Below, piece after piece: positions 27,399 to 36,769 of a DNA stretch of 64,000 nucleotides. The notes beneath the pieces were generated by a model, which worked only from the letters and a program-made list of their open reading frames with translations, made no database searches and had not been told where the DNA came from. The stretch covers positions 14,585,501-14,649,500 of the forward strand of contig CP016211.1 of NCBI GenBank assembly GCA_001931535.1, given 5' to 3'. Both the position numbers and the translations under genes were made by a program. The stretch's first letter is position 1; the number at the start of each line of letters is the position of its first letter. The stretch comes from Minicystis rosea. GTDB lineage: Bacteria; Myxococcota_A; Polyangia; Polyangiales; Polyangiaceae.

Positions 27399-28898
27399 GT
27401 GAGAAACATCGTTTTGAGCAGTGTCGTTCTGAGCATGGTGGTGAGCGCGGCGGGCTGCGAGGCTCCGGTCGACTCGGTGGGCGAAGCGCGGGAAGCCGTG
27501 TCGCTCGCGAACATGACCCTGGAGGACAACAGCAACGTTCCGCGCGAGCACTGCCGGCTGACGCAAAGCCGCGCGAACCAGTTCGGCGGCACGCTGCGCC
27601 AACTCCGCATCATCAAGACGACGGGGCGACTCTCGCTCTGCACCATCGATGATCAGTTCCTCTCCGCCGGCGCGGTGAACGACGGCAAGGTCCAGATGCA
27701 CCCGACCACGCGGCAAAAGCGCGTCGGCCCCACGGCGCCCATCACCGGCGTCACCCTAACCGACGAGCACGGAGGCGTTGCAGGCGTGGCAGCGCCCATG
27801 GCCACACCGCTCGAAGCCTTCACCAACGACGTGCGCGAGTGGTCGTACGACGACACGGCATCCACCGTGATCTACACCGCGCCTCACGGTGCGCTGGAGA
27901 TCCCGACGGAGTCGCAGATCGATTGGATCCGTCAAGTCGCCGAGCCCCGCAATGCCCTTTGGCTGGCGCGGTATCACAACGACTTTGCGGCCACGCCCGG
28001 CGACTCCGACACCCCGTTCGACTCGTTCCACATCACCGCTGCCGATATCAGCGAACACAGCTTCCTGGCGCTCGATCCGCTGATCAACCGGACCATCAAA
28101 TACAGATATGCGGCTTCGTTCCACGGGTACAGCGACACCACGAAGGCGGCCGACGTCCCGCCGTTCGACGTGGTGGTGGGCGGAGGAGGGCAGGTGGCGC
28201 CGCCGGCCACGGATCCGACGCTCCTCTTCCGCCGCGGCATCGCGGAGAACATCGAAGACGAGATCCACCGCTCGCAAAACGTGACCATCCGGGCCGCGTA
28301 CGATCTCTTCCAGACCGTGGATCCCGTGAGCGGGAGCGCGCTCGACTTCACCGATCTGCGCGGCATGGATCCGGACAACTTCGTCAATCGTTTGCCGGTG
28401 AATAGCCGAGGTATTCAGATCGAACAGTCGAATACGCTGCGCAACATCTCCGGTGCCGGGACGAGCGTGGCCCGCGCCCTCAAGTCGGTGTTCGATTGCC
28501 TCTTGGATTCTCCGGACACGACCGGCTCCTACACGGCCCCGACGGTGTACAGCGCCGCGAGCCCGGCCGGCGGCGTGGCGGCCAATGCGTGCAAGCGATG
28601 GATCGTCAACTTCACCGCGGTCTCCACGCCGGCATTCACCATCTCCGCGGGGACGAGCGCTGCATGCGTGCCGGGGAGCGGCGCGGACGGCTACGTGGAC
28701 ATCTATCGAATGGGTTCGTACGGCTTGGGCGAGCGCGTGGGCGGCGGCCGAATCACCGCAACCAACGCTGGCGGGAGCTGCACCTTCAATTCCGTGAACG
28801 TCACGTTGCCGGCCGGATCCACGGGCCGTTACCGCGCCGTCGTGCGCGCCACGAGCGGGACGACCGAGCTTCCGACGTGGATCTCCATCGCGCCCTGA
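27399..28898 (+). CDS. Lipoprotein related to poly-gamma-glutamate hydrolase
   Basis: 499 aa from the GTG at 27399, with GGAGGTGAG 4 nt upstream. The signal peptide ends VVSAAGC (lipid Cys20). The body shows the pattern of zinc-dependent poly-gamma-glutamate hydrolases (PghP/DUF867): VIYTAPHGALEIPTESQ (metal His and Glu), FDSFHITAADISEHSFLA, ASFHGYSD, FVNRLPVNSRGIQIEQS. The first His motif is APHGALE where phage PghP has HGG-type spacing. A further C-terminal domain (about 380-499, beta-rich with Cys) is absent from short phage enzymes. It would cut gamma-linked polyglutamate or a related capsule or prey polymer; substrate inferred. It converges on a metalloprotease-like gene with a 7-bp gap. 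Confidence 0.8.
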   Translation: MRNIVLSSVVLSMVVSAAGCEAPVDSVGEAREAVSLANMTLEDNSNVPREHCRLTQSRANQFGGTLRQLRIIKTTGRLSLCTIDDQFLSAGAVNDGKVQMHPTTRQKRVGPTAPITGVTLTDEHGGVAGVAAPMATPLEAFTNDVREWSYDDTASTVIYTAPHGALEIPTESQIDWIRQVAEPRNALWLARYHNDFAATPGDSDTPFDSFHITAADISEHSFLALDPLINRTIKYRYAASFHGYSDTTKAADVPPFDVVVGGGGQVAPPATDPTLLFRRGIAENIEDEIHRSQNVTIRAAYDLFQTVDPVSGSALDFTDLRGMDPDNFVNRLPVNSRGIQIEQSNTLRNISGAGTSVARALKSVFDCLLDSPDTTGSYTAPTVYSAASPAGGVAANACKRWIVNFTAVSTPAFTISAGTSAACVPGSGADGYVDIYRMGSYGLGERVGGGRITATNAGGSCTFNSVNVTLPAGSTGRYRAVVRATSGTTELPTWISIAP

Positions 28899-28905
28899 GC
28901 TCGCT

Positions 28906-29544
28906 TCATGGCGCCGGGGCAGGCGGAGCGGCGGTGTCGAGGTGCTTGCCGCCGACGTACATGCGGGCTGTTCCCCGCATCCGCTCGGCCTGCCGATCGT
29001 CGAAGAAAACGGCGCCGCCGCTGCGCTCGTAGCTCATGACGTTGTCTTTTACGCTGCTGTGATCGAGGCCGAAATAGTGGCCGAGCTCGTGCGCCAGCGT
29101 GCTCGGCCGCGCGCTGGCCGCGACGATGACGTAGTGCTGCGCGAGCCGCTGGCGGTTGCGCCAATGGACGCCCATCCGATGGAGCCTGGGATCATCGACG
29201 TCGCGCAGCGAATCGACGATGAAGACATTGATGCGTTTCGGCTCCAGCAGGGCGGCCAGGGCATCGCGATCGGCGCGGCTCTCCAGCTTCCCGTGCGCCG
29301 AAGCGATGGGCCTCGATCCGACGCGGGAGAGCAAGATCCCGAGCGGCGTGAAGAGCGCCTGAGCCTCGGTGACCTGCTCGTCCACCCACGTCGCATCGCG
29401 CACGGGCACACCACCGTTCGCGACGACACCGATGGTCAAAGGCAGCGGCGGGATCGGCGCCGCAGCGGCAGCTTTGCCAGCGAAGGCAAGCCGCGGGAGC
29501 GCCAGCGTCGCAGCGGCGGTGAGCAGGGCGCGGCGATCGAGCAT
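28906..29544 (-). CDS. Exported metzincin-type zinc metalloprotease-like protein
   Basis: 212 aa. The N-terminus MLDRRALLTAAATLALPRLAFA has twin arginines and looks like a Tat or Sec signal. The catalytic motif TLAHELGHYFGLDHS is a full metzincin HExxHxxGxxH (His, His, His zinc ligands and Glu base), followed by the Met-turn in NVMSY. The N-half (VRDATWVDEQVTEAQALFTPLGILL) resembles short archaemetzincin/matrixin-like domains. It is small for a protease, and no propeptide is evident. Periplasmic or secreted peptide cleavage is inferred. It is convergent with the poly-gamma-glutamate-hydrolase-like gene. Confidence 0.82.
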   Translation of the reverse strand: MLDRRALLTAAATLALPRLAFAGKAAAAAPIPPLPLTIGVVANGGVPVRDATWVDEQVTEAQALFTPLGILLSRVGSRPIASAHGKLESRADRDALAALLEPKRINVFIVDSLRDVDDPRLHRMGVHWRNRQRLAQHYVIVAASARPSTLAHELGHYFGLDHSSVKDNVMSYERSGGAVFFDDRQAERMRGTARMYVGGKHLDTAAPPAPAP

Positions 29545-29693
29545 GGATGAACCCTATCAGATTCCCGGGACCATCCCAACGCGACCGCCCTGCAATCGCG
29601 CACGATGACGGCGACGCGTCCGCGGCAGTGGCCTTACCTGTGGCAAAGCTTGCTGAGCGCCTTCACGACGACCGTGGTCGTCGACCCGCGCGT

Positions 29694-30005
29694 TCACCCC
29701 TTCCAACCTGCGAGATACCGATCGAACGGCACGTCGTTCGTCGCGTCGCCGCCGATCTCCACCCACGCATCGTCGATGGCCTCGTATCCGGCTTCGCCCT
29801 CCACCAAGACGCGTAGTGGATGGCCCGCGTGGTCTGCCAGGAACTTCCACAGGGAGCGCGTCAATGCCGCCTGCTCCGCATTGGAAGGACAATCGCCGAG
29901 CGCCCGATGAAAAGAGGAGACCTTGTCGTCCTCCGTCCAGACTGCTTTGCCCAACCACAGATGGGTGCGGCACTCGCTGCAAGCGAGATGGCCATAGCGA
30001 CTCAT
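29694..30005 (-). CDS. Small hypothetical protein with Cys pair
   Basis: 103 aa: MSRYGHLACSECRTHLWLGK has a CxxC knuckle. The rest is mixed helix and strand with many acidic residues (LVEGEAGYEAIDDAWVEIGG) and looks like a real protein. A 60-base line inside it counts to 58% GC, below its neighbours. No family is recognised; it could belong to a small immunity or zinc-ribbon group. Flanking DNA on both sides is also lower in GC, so lateral gain is possible. Confidence 0.65.
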   Translation of the reverse strand: MSRYGHLACSECRTHLWLGKAVWTEDDKVSSFHRALGDCPSNAEQAALTRSLWKFLADHAGHPLRVLVEGEAGYEAIDDAWVEIGGDATNDVPFDRYLAGWKG

Positions 30006-30580
30006 TGGTGTTCGTCCCTGTCGGTGGAGCAGAGGAGCCTGCTTCGTGATGTTCTCGAATGGACGGTATCAACAACAGAAGCGGAAGCTCAAGCGTTGCC
30101 TTAAACCCTCAGCAGCTGAGCTCGAGAGGGCCTTCCGATTCGTCGGCTCCTGGATCTTCACTTTGCACCAGACCACCTGATTCGTCTCTCTGCTAACCGC
30201 ACTGCTCCCAGTCCGCATCTCGGAGAGGCTGTAAACTTGGTCGAGCGCTGGAGAACGACGATCGTGAACATCGCGCCGAGCGAGCAAGCTCATGAGGCAT
30301 GATGTGTGGCCCGTGTCGGGCGCCAGACGCTGAGGGCGGCTTCGGGCTCCGATCGCAGTCGGAGGTCGCGGTCGGGGGCTTCGCGGAGCGGTGGTGGCAT
30401 GCCGAGGAGCCCTGGATTCGCGGCGAATGCGGCGATTGGCGGTGGAGAGCGGCTTGGGATGGGGTGGATCGACCCTTGCTGAAGGAGTGGGTGTGAGGAC
30501 GACGGAGGGGGGCCGAGGCGTGATGACGCGGGCCGCGCCGGAGGGCTCACGAGACACGCAATCGGTGACAGGGGGAGACG
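30006..30580. other. 575-bp lower-GC gap
   Basis: Two 60-base lines here (30061-30120 and 30181-30240) count to 53% and 57% GC against about 70% elsewhere. A 43-codon frame (30049-30180, plus) has a Lys/Arg/Gln-rich start (FSNGRYQQQKRKLKRCLK) and could be a short gene or a remnant; support is weak. No transposase or terminal repeat is seen. The right end holds the ribosome binding site GGGGGAG of the Gly-rich lipoprotein gene. Confidence 0.5.
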
Positions 30581-30976
30581 ATGATGCGCTCTTTGGACGA
30601 GATGGTGTTTGGGCTGGCTCTGGCGATTTCGGCGGCGTTCTTCGGTGTGGGGTGCGTGAGCCCCGTGGAAGACGAGGGGGAAGCGCCGGCGGCGGTGACG
30701 GCGGACGGTGAGGTTGCCATTCCCGAAGAGAGCCCGATCAAGGCCGAGCCGGCCAACGACGATGAATCGATTGGCGAGGTCGGGCAGGCTTGCTGCGGCG
30801 GCGGCGGCGGTGAGTGGGGCTATGGCTACCGCTGGGGCCACGGTTGCGGCGGCGGTGGCTGGGGCGGATGCGGCGGTGGTTGGGGAGGTGGCTGGGGCGG
30901 CGGTTGCGGCGGTGGCGGCTGGGGCGGTGGTGGTTGGGGCCACGGGTGCGGCGGCGGTGGCGGCGGCTGCTGGTGA
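30581..30976 (+). CDS. Small lipoprotein with Gly/Trp/Cys-rich repeat tail
   Basis: 131 aa (an ATG at 30584 is better spaced from GGGGGAG). The signal peptide ends FFGVGC (lipid Cys). Then comes an acidic spacer (residues about 28-68: EDEGEAPAAV, DDESIGEVGQ) and a tail from about 70 to the end made almost only of Gly, Trp, Cys and His in units such as CGGGGWGG, GCGGGWGG and WGHGCGGGG. The tail starts with a CC pair and ends in GGGGGGCW. It could be a cross-linked surface filament, a metal-binding protein or, less likely, a peptide modified after translation. No homolog is recognised by eye. Confidence 0.75.
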   Translation: MMRSLDEMVFGLALAISAAFFGVGCVSPVEDEGEAPAAVTADGEVAIPEESPIKAEPANDDESIGEVGQACCGGGGGEWGYGYRWGHGCGGGGWGGCGGGWGGGWGGGCGGGGWGGGGWGHGCGGGGGGCW

Positions 30977-31020
30977 TGCGATTCGCGCGGCTTCGAGACG
31001 GCGCGGGCTGCGTGTTGATG

Positions 31021-31052
31021 TCGTGTCGCGCTGATATCGTGTTGCGCTGATA
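31021..31052. repeat. Two tandem 16-bp repeats
   Basis: TCGTGTCGCGCTGATA (31021-31036) is followed directly by TCGTGTTGCGCTGATA (31037-31052), differing at one base. They lie 45 bp after the Gly-rich lipoprotein gene, in non-coding DNA. Role unknown. Confidence 0.6.
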
Positions 31053-31242
31053 TCGAATCTGGCGGAGGCTGCCGCCGGCCATCGACGGATGCGCGACGGA
31101 GATACCGAATCTCGCCGCCGCGAGGTGCTCGGCGAAGTCTCAAATGCCAGAAACGGTGACCTCATTCCCAAGGTGGCGCGCTCGATCCGGCCCGTGACGA
31201 CGCGGACCGGATCGAGCGCGTGACTGCGCGGTCTTGGGAGGA

Positions 31243-31422
31243 TCAGAAGTATTTGCGGATCTCGTCCCGGAAGATGGTGAGCACGATTGGGGGGCGGCTC
31301 GGCTCGCCGCGGGCCAGCGCTTCCATGACGCCGTTGATGCCGTCGGCGGGCAGGCCGAACACCACGCGTACGCCTCCTTCGATGAGCCGATCCAGGAGCA
31401 GATCGGACGTCTTCTCGGCCAT
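31243..31422 (-). pseudogene. Internally deleted remnant of a thiamine-diphosphate enzyme
   Basis: A 59-codon frame: MAEKTSDLLLDRLIEGGVRV then VFGLPADGING matches the N-terminus of pyruvate-oxidase/acetolactate-synthase-like enzymes (full length about 550-600 aa). It then passes directly into EALARGEPSRPPIVLTIFRD and EIRKYF, which looks like a C-terminus of the same family. The simplest reading is an in-frame loss of some 500 codons. AAGGGGG precedes the start, so a short peptide may still be made, but it cannot be an active enzyme. Confidence 0.6.
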
Positions 31423-31563
31423 GAGGCGCCCCCTTTTCGCGGCGCGGAGAGCTCGCCTGTGCGCCGCGAGAGGGCCGTCGGTGCAACCGATGTACCGGGC
31501 GGGCCTCAGCTTGCGAGGTCGCGGTACGGCGACTGCAACGAAGCGAGCCCGAGGGAGGGGAGC

Positions 31564-32151
31564 ATGCGAGACGGTTTCGTGGTGCACACGGCGGAGGGCG
31601 CGCTCGGCGGCGTCCTCGGCACGCTGCTCATCAAGCAGACGATGGCGCTCGGTCGCAAGATGCCGGAGAAGCTGAAGCCTCCTGCGCCGAGCCGCGATCC
31701 AGCCGAGGTGATCTTGAATCGGCTCGAAGGGATCCGCGGTCGACCCTTGCCGTGGCGCACGCACGATCGCGTCTCCACGGGGCTCCATTGGGCCTACAAC
31801 ATCGGTTGGGGGAGCTTGCTCGGTCTCGCGGTGAGCGGGCTCCACGTCAAGCGCCCGCGCGACACGGTGCTCGCCGGGGCCGGGCTCGGCGCGCTCGTTT
31901 GGGCGGTCGAGTACGTCGCTTATCTACCCGGCACCGGCCTCGTGCGGCCGGTGCACAAGCAGGGCGCGGGCCGCGTGCTCACGTCGTTCGTCACCCACGT
32001 CGCCTACGGTGTGGCCGCGAGCCTGCCCATCCTGGCCATCGATCGCTTCCGCCTGTCGCGCGAGCCCTGGTGGAAGCGGCTCGCCGATCGCGTGGAGATC
32101 GAGCCGACGGTGAAGCGGGTGAAGCGTTTGGCGAGGCGCGCTCGCCGCTGA
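31564..32151 (+). CDS. Hypothetical membrane protein
   Basis: 195 aa with a strong ribosome binding site (AGGGAGGGGAG) before the ATG at 31564. Hydrophobic stretches at about 8-26 (TAEGALGGVLGTLLIKQTMA), 83-98, 105-125 (VLAGAGLGALVWAVEYVAYL) and 145-162 suggest about four membrane helices. The C-terminus is basic (VKRVKRLARRARR). It has a loose likeness to YagU/DUF1440 inner-membrane proteins that I cannot confirm. It lies 63 bp before an aldo/keto reductase gene on the same strand. Confidence 0.75.
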   Translation: MRDGFVVHTAEGALGGVLGTLLIKQTMALGRKMPEKLKPPAPSRDPAEVILNRLEGIRGRPLPWRTHDRVSTGLHWAYNIGWGSLLGLAVSGLHVKRPRDTVLAGAGLGALVWAVEYVAYLPGTGLVRPVHKQGAGRVLTSFVTHVAYGVAASLPILAIDRFRLSREPWWKRLADRVEIEPTVKRVKRLARRARR

Positions 32152-32214
32152 TCGCCTGATGCGCGGCGCTCGTCGGGGAGGGCCGAGGGCGCGTGATGCG
32201 GTATCCTCCGCGCG

Positions 32215-33060
32215 ATGAAACATCGCCCCTTAGGCTTCTCCCGCGAGGCCGTCTCCGTCATCGGTCAGGGCACGTGGAACCTCGAGCGGGGGCCGCGCGA
32301 AAAGGCCGTCGCGGCCCTGCGCGCCGGCCTCGACGCGGGCATGTCGATGATCGACACCGCCGAAATGTACGGCGAAGGCGCGGTCGAGCGCATCGTCGGC
32401 GAGGCCATCGCCGGGCGCCGCGACGAGGTGTTCCTCGTGACCAAGGTGCTGCCGTCGAACGCCTCGCGGCGCGGGACGATCGCGGCCTGCGAGAGGAGCC
32501 TCGCGCGCCTCGGCACGGATCGCATCGACGTGTATCTGCTCCATTGGCCCGGATCGCACCCGATCGCCGACACCATCGCGGCCTTCGAAGAGCTGCGGCA
32601 AAAAGGGAAGATTCGATATTGGGGATTGTCGAACTTCGACACCCGCGAGCTCGACGAGGCTCTCGCCGTCGCGGGGCCGCGCGGCATCGTCGCCAATCAA
32701 GTGCTCTATCACTTGGAGGAGCGCGCCATCGAGCATGCGGTGCTCCCTTGGTGCGAGCGTCACGACGTCGCGCTCCAGGCCTACAGCCCCTTCGGATCAG
32801 GCGAGTTTCCCAGCCCCTCGAGCGCCGGCGGCCGCGTGCTCGCGGCCATCGCGCGGGCGCACGGCGCCACGCCGCACCAGATCGCGCTTTCATTCCTGAT
32901 CCGCAATCCTGCCGTGTTCGCCATCCCCAAGGCAGCGAGCCGAGAGCACGCCGTCGAGAATGCGCGTGCCGCGGAGATCGTGCTCTCGGAGGAGGACGTG
33001 CGCCGGATCGAGCAGGCGTTTCCGCTCGGGCGTGCGCCGAGCCATCTCCCGACGTTGTGA
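32215..33060 (+). CDS. Aldo/keto reductase
   Basis: 281 aa, the short form of the family. The tetrad is present: MIDTAEMYGEG (Asp, Tyr), VFLVTKVLPS (Lys) and DVYLLHWPGS (His). The cofactor-binding end FAIPKAASREHAVEN is typical of AKR5-like 2,5-diketogluconate/methylglyoxal reductases. It reduces small carbonyls with NADPH; the natural substrate is unknown. Confidence 0.93.
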   Translation: MKHRPLGFSREAVSVIGQGTWNLERGPREKAVAALRAGLDAGMSMIDTAEMYGEGAVERIVGEAIAGRRDEVFLVTKVLPSNASRRGTIAACERSLARLGTDRIDVYLLHWPGSHPIADTIAAFEELRQKGKIRYWGLSNFDTRELDEALAVAGPRGIVANQVLYHLEERAIEHAVLPWCERHDVALQAYSPFGSGEFPSPSSAGGRVLAAIARAHGATPHQIALSFLIRNPAVFAIPKAASREHAVENARAAEIVLSEEDVRRIEQAFPLGRAPSHLPTL

Positions 33061-33181
33061 GGAGCCCGAGCGTCTCGCGCGGCGCGATCGTCGATGATTC
33101 TGCGCGAAGCCGGCGGGCGAGCCGGAGCGTGCTGCAAACGGGCTCCGCTCGACGCCGCCCGGCGTGCTAGGCAGGGACGCG

Positions 33182-34162
<981 letters not shown>

Positions 34163-34168
34163 TTCACA

Positions 34169-34192
34169 CGGCGGGAGCTCGCGTCCCCGCCG
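34169..34192 (+). terminator. Hairpin after the sigma-54 activator gene
   Basis: CGGCGGG (34169-34175) pairs with CCCGCCG (34186-34192), seven bases after the stop. No U-run. Confidence 0.4.
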
Positions 34193-34386
34193 CCCCAGTC
34201 TTCATGCGGGGCTTCGGGTCGGCTTCGCCGCCCTACGCCCCACGCCCCTGGCAAAGCCGCTGGGGCCCCACCACCCCGCGATCCACCCGAGATTTCCAGC
34301 GCGCTTCGCCGCTTCGGACCTGGCGTTCGTCGCGTCCGGACGCATGAGGGAGGGCGAAGTCGTCGACCGTGTGAATGAGGGGCAGG

Positions 34387-36153
34387 TCAACGCAAGCTGC
34401 TGCGCGGCCGCGCTGATGAGGACGTGAGCGCACCGGCCATGGCGAGCGCCTGGTCGAGATCGCCGGCCACGCGTAGAGCGGCGTGCTTCTTCGGGAGGTT
34501 CGCCTTCTCGAAGATGCGCTGGGGCTTCGGCAACGGCCCGGCGATGATCACCACCTTTCCTCGCTGAATCAGCGCGAGGACGGCGCTCTCCAGCGCGGTG
34601 AACCCGGTGACGTCGATGACCCGCGATCGGCCGATGTCGAGCACCAAGACGTCGAACGTGTCTCCCTCGCTCGCGTGCAAAGCCTCCATCGCCTTCTGCG
34701 CTGCGCCGAAGAAGAGAGGGCCATTGACCTCGTAGTAACCGACGCCGGGCGGCAGCGCGATGGAACCGGTCTCCACCGTGTTGTCGAGGGTGAGCTTGGT
34801 CTCCGTGATCTCCGCCATCCGTCGCATGAACAGCATCGCCGCGAGCACGATGCCCACCGACACCGCGACGACCATGTCGAAGAAGACCGTGAGGAGGAAG
34901 CACGTCAGGAGGACGATGACGTCACTCTTCGGCGCGATTCGGAGCACACCCACGAAGTGACGTGCCTCCGACATGTTCCAGGCGACGAGCAAGAGGAGCG
35001 CGGCCAGCGAGGCCATCGGCACGTGGGCCAAGAGCGGCGCGAGGAACAGAATCGCGAGGAGCACGACGGCCGCGTGGGTCACGGCGGCGAGCGGCGAGCG
35101 CGCGCCCGCGCGGATGTTGGTCGCCGTCCGCGCCAGCGCGCCCGTCGCGGCGATTCCACCGAAGATGGGCGCCAGGAGATTGCCAATCCCGAGCGCGACG
35201 AGCTCGGCATTCGGGTCGTGCTTCGTGCCCGTCATCCCATCGGCGATGACGGCGGAGAGCAGCGACTCGATGGCACCCAGCATGGCAATCGCAAAGGCCG
35301 CAGGGAGCAGCTCGCGCACGAGGTGAAACGTGAGCCCGCTCCCCCACGGAAAGGCCGGCGCAGGCAACACCGAGGGGATGCCGGCCACGTCGACGCCGTT
35401 CACCGTGGTGTGGAATCGGCTTCCAATCGTGGCCACCGAGAGTGATGGCGCGAAGGTGTGGAGCGCCGCGACGCTCGCCGCCGCGATGGAGATGGCGATC
35501 AGCGGAGCGGGGACCTTCTTCGTGAGCCGCGGGATCACGAGCAGCATCGCGAGCGTCGCCGCCGCGATGATCGGCTCGCACCACGCCATCGAGCCGCGCG
35601 CGTGCCAGAGGGCACTGACCTTCTCCACATAGGACTCCGGCATGTGCGGCACGGAGAGCCCGAAGGCATCTTTGATTTGGAGCGTCGCGATCACCGTCGC
35701 GATGCCGGCGGTAAACCCCGTGGTCACCGGCGAGGGAATGTATTTGATGAGGCTTCCGAGCCGCGCCGCGCCCATGGCGATGAGCAGAAGACCCGCCATG
35801 AAGCCCGCCGTGAGCAGGCCCGAGAGGCCATGTCGGGTCACGATGGGCGCGAGGATGACGATGAATGCAGCGGTCGGCCCGGTGACCTGGAACTTGCAAC
35901 CTCCGAGCAGCGCCACGCTCGCGCCTGCCACCATGGCCGTATAAAGGCCGTGCTGCGGCGCGACCCCGACGGCGATTCCGAGCGCCATCGAGAGGGGCAG
36001 CGCCACGATGCCCACCACGATGCCGGCGAGCACGTCGGCGCGGAGATCGCTGCCGCCATAACCCTTCTCGAACGCGCGTCGCAGCGCATGCGCGACGACG
36101 ACGCTCGCGGCTTTGCCAGAAGCCGCATCGATGGATGATGTCCGCGACACCAT
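34387..36153 (-). CDS. SulP-family anion transporter with STAS domain
   Basis: 588 aa. The first 430 residues are hydrophobic with a dozen or so membrane helices and SulP signatures (ADVLAGIVVGIVALPLSMAL, GPTAAFIVILAP, GGIAATGALARTATNIRAGA). A cytoplasmic STAS domain follows (about 455-560: GYYEVNGPLFFGAAQKAMEA, VLVLDIGRSRVIDVTGFTAL). SulP proteins carry sulfate, bicarbonate or other small anions, with STAS regulating them; the anion here is unknown. It starts 3 bp after a receiver-like gene, so the two form an operon. Confidence 0.94.
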   Translation of the reverse strand: MVSRTSSIDAASGKAASVVVAHALRRAFEKGYGGSDLRADVLAGIVVGIVALPLSMALGIAVGVAPQHGLYTAMVAGASVALLGGCKFQVTGPTAAFIVILAPIVTRHGLSGLLTAGFMAGLLLIAMGAARLGSLIKYIPSPVTTGFTAGIATVIATLQIKDAFGLSVPHMPESYVEKVSALWHARGSMAWCEPIIAAATLAMLLVIPRLTKKVPAPLIAISIAAASVAALHTFAPSLSVATIGSRFHTTVNGVDVAGIPSVLPAPAFPWGSGLTFHLVRELLPAAFAIAMLGAIESLLSAVIADGMTGTKHDPNAELVALGIGNLLAPIFGGIAATGALARTATNIRAGARSPLAAVTHAAVVLLAILFLAPLLAHVPMASLAALLLLVAWNMSEARHFVGVLRIAPKSDVIVLLTCFLLTVFFDMVVAVSVGIVLAAMLFMRRMAEITETKLTLDNTVETGSIALPPGVGYYEVNGPLFFGAAQKAMEALHASEGDTFDVLVLDIGRSRVIDVTGFTALESAVLALIQRGKVVIIAGPLPKPQRIFEKANLPKKHAALRVAGDLDQALAMAGALTSSSARPRSSLR

Positions 36154-36156
36154 GGC

Positions 36157-36564
36157 TCAGAGCTCGCGCCCCGCGGCGTGCCCGCGAATCGCGTCGAGGA
36201 CGATGCTCCCGCGCAATGGCTTGGGCAGGACCAACGGCATGAGCGATCGAGACTCGTTTGCCGAGAACGAAGCGCGGAACCGAGCCGGGGCCCGGGTGAC
36301 GAGCAGAATCAAGAGACGTGGCCGCGCGCGGCGCAGGGCGTCCACGAGCGCGATCACGGCTCCATCGGGGAAATCGTCCGGGAAGATCAGAATCGTCGTG
36401 GCATGCGCCGGAGCGGCTTCGAACAGATTGTCCACGGTCCTCGTGGTGCGGGACGGAATCCCCGCCTGTCCGAGGTAATGCTGCAAACCATCGAGCGTCT
36501 CCGTATGAACGGAGACGATGCTCACGTAGTCGGGTGAGCTCTCCGAAAGAGTCCTCGCCTGCAT
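36157..36564 (-). CDS. Receiver-like (response-regulator fold) protein
   Basis: 135 aa. I chose the ATG at 36564 (MQARTLSESSPDYVSIVSVH) because the upstream in-frame extension is low-quality. The fold pattern is VSIVSVHTETLDGLQHYL, then TTILIFPDDFPDGAVIALVD, LLILLVTRAP and LVLPKPLRGSIVLDAI. The phospho-acceptor region is FPDDF, the switch residue is Thr in VTRAP, and the conserved Lys is in PKP. The acidic pocket at the end of strand 1 is missing (VSVHTE), so it may be a degenerate, non-phosphorylated receiver. It sits 3 bp before the SulP transporter and probably regulates it. Confidence 0.75.
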   Translation of the reverse strand: MQARTLSESSPDYVSIVSVHTETLDGLQHYLGQAGIPSRTTRTVDNLFEAAPAHATTILIFPDDFPDGAVIALVDALRRARPRLLILLVTRAPARFRASFSANESRSLMPLVLPKPLRGSIVLDAIRGHAAGREL

Positions 36565-36769
36565 TGGCAGCCGCGCAGAGCAAGCCCGAGGCCGATGGCG
36601 AAATCGGACGTTTTGCCCGGCTGGACACGCTTGGCGCCCGACGAATGCCTCGATGCGACAAAATGTCGTGCCTTTCGAGGCCATGAATCGCCGCGGCGAC
36701 ACGATGGACATGCTTCACGCGGGCGAGGAGCGCCGATACGCAACAACGGCGCGCAGAGGGCGGCGCGCG

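Noticed and set aside
30800..30975. GGC/TGG-rich repeats as a CRISPR or satellite array
   Set aside because: There is no regular spacer pattern. The repeats keep reading frame and encode the Gly/Trp/Cys tail of a lipoprotein.
30581..30976. The Gly/Cys-rich protein as a microcin B17-type thiazole/oxazole peptide
   Set aside because: No YcaO cyclodehydratase, dehydrogenase or export gene is nearby, and the protein has a lipoprotein signal. The likeness is only in composition.
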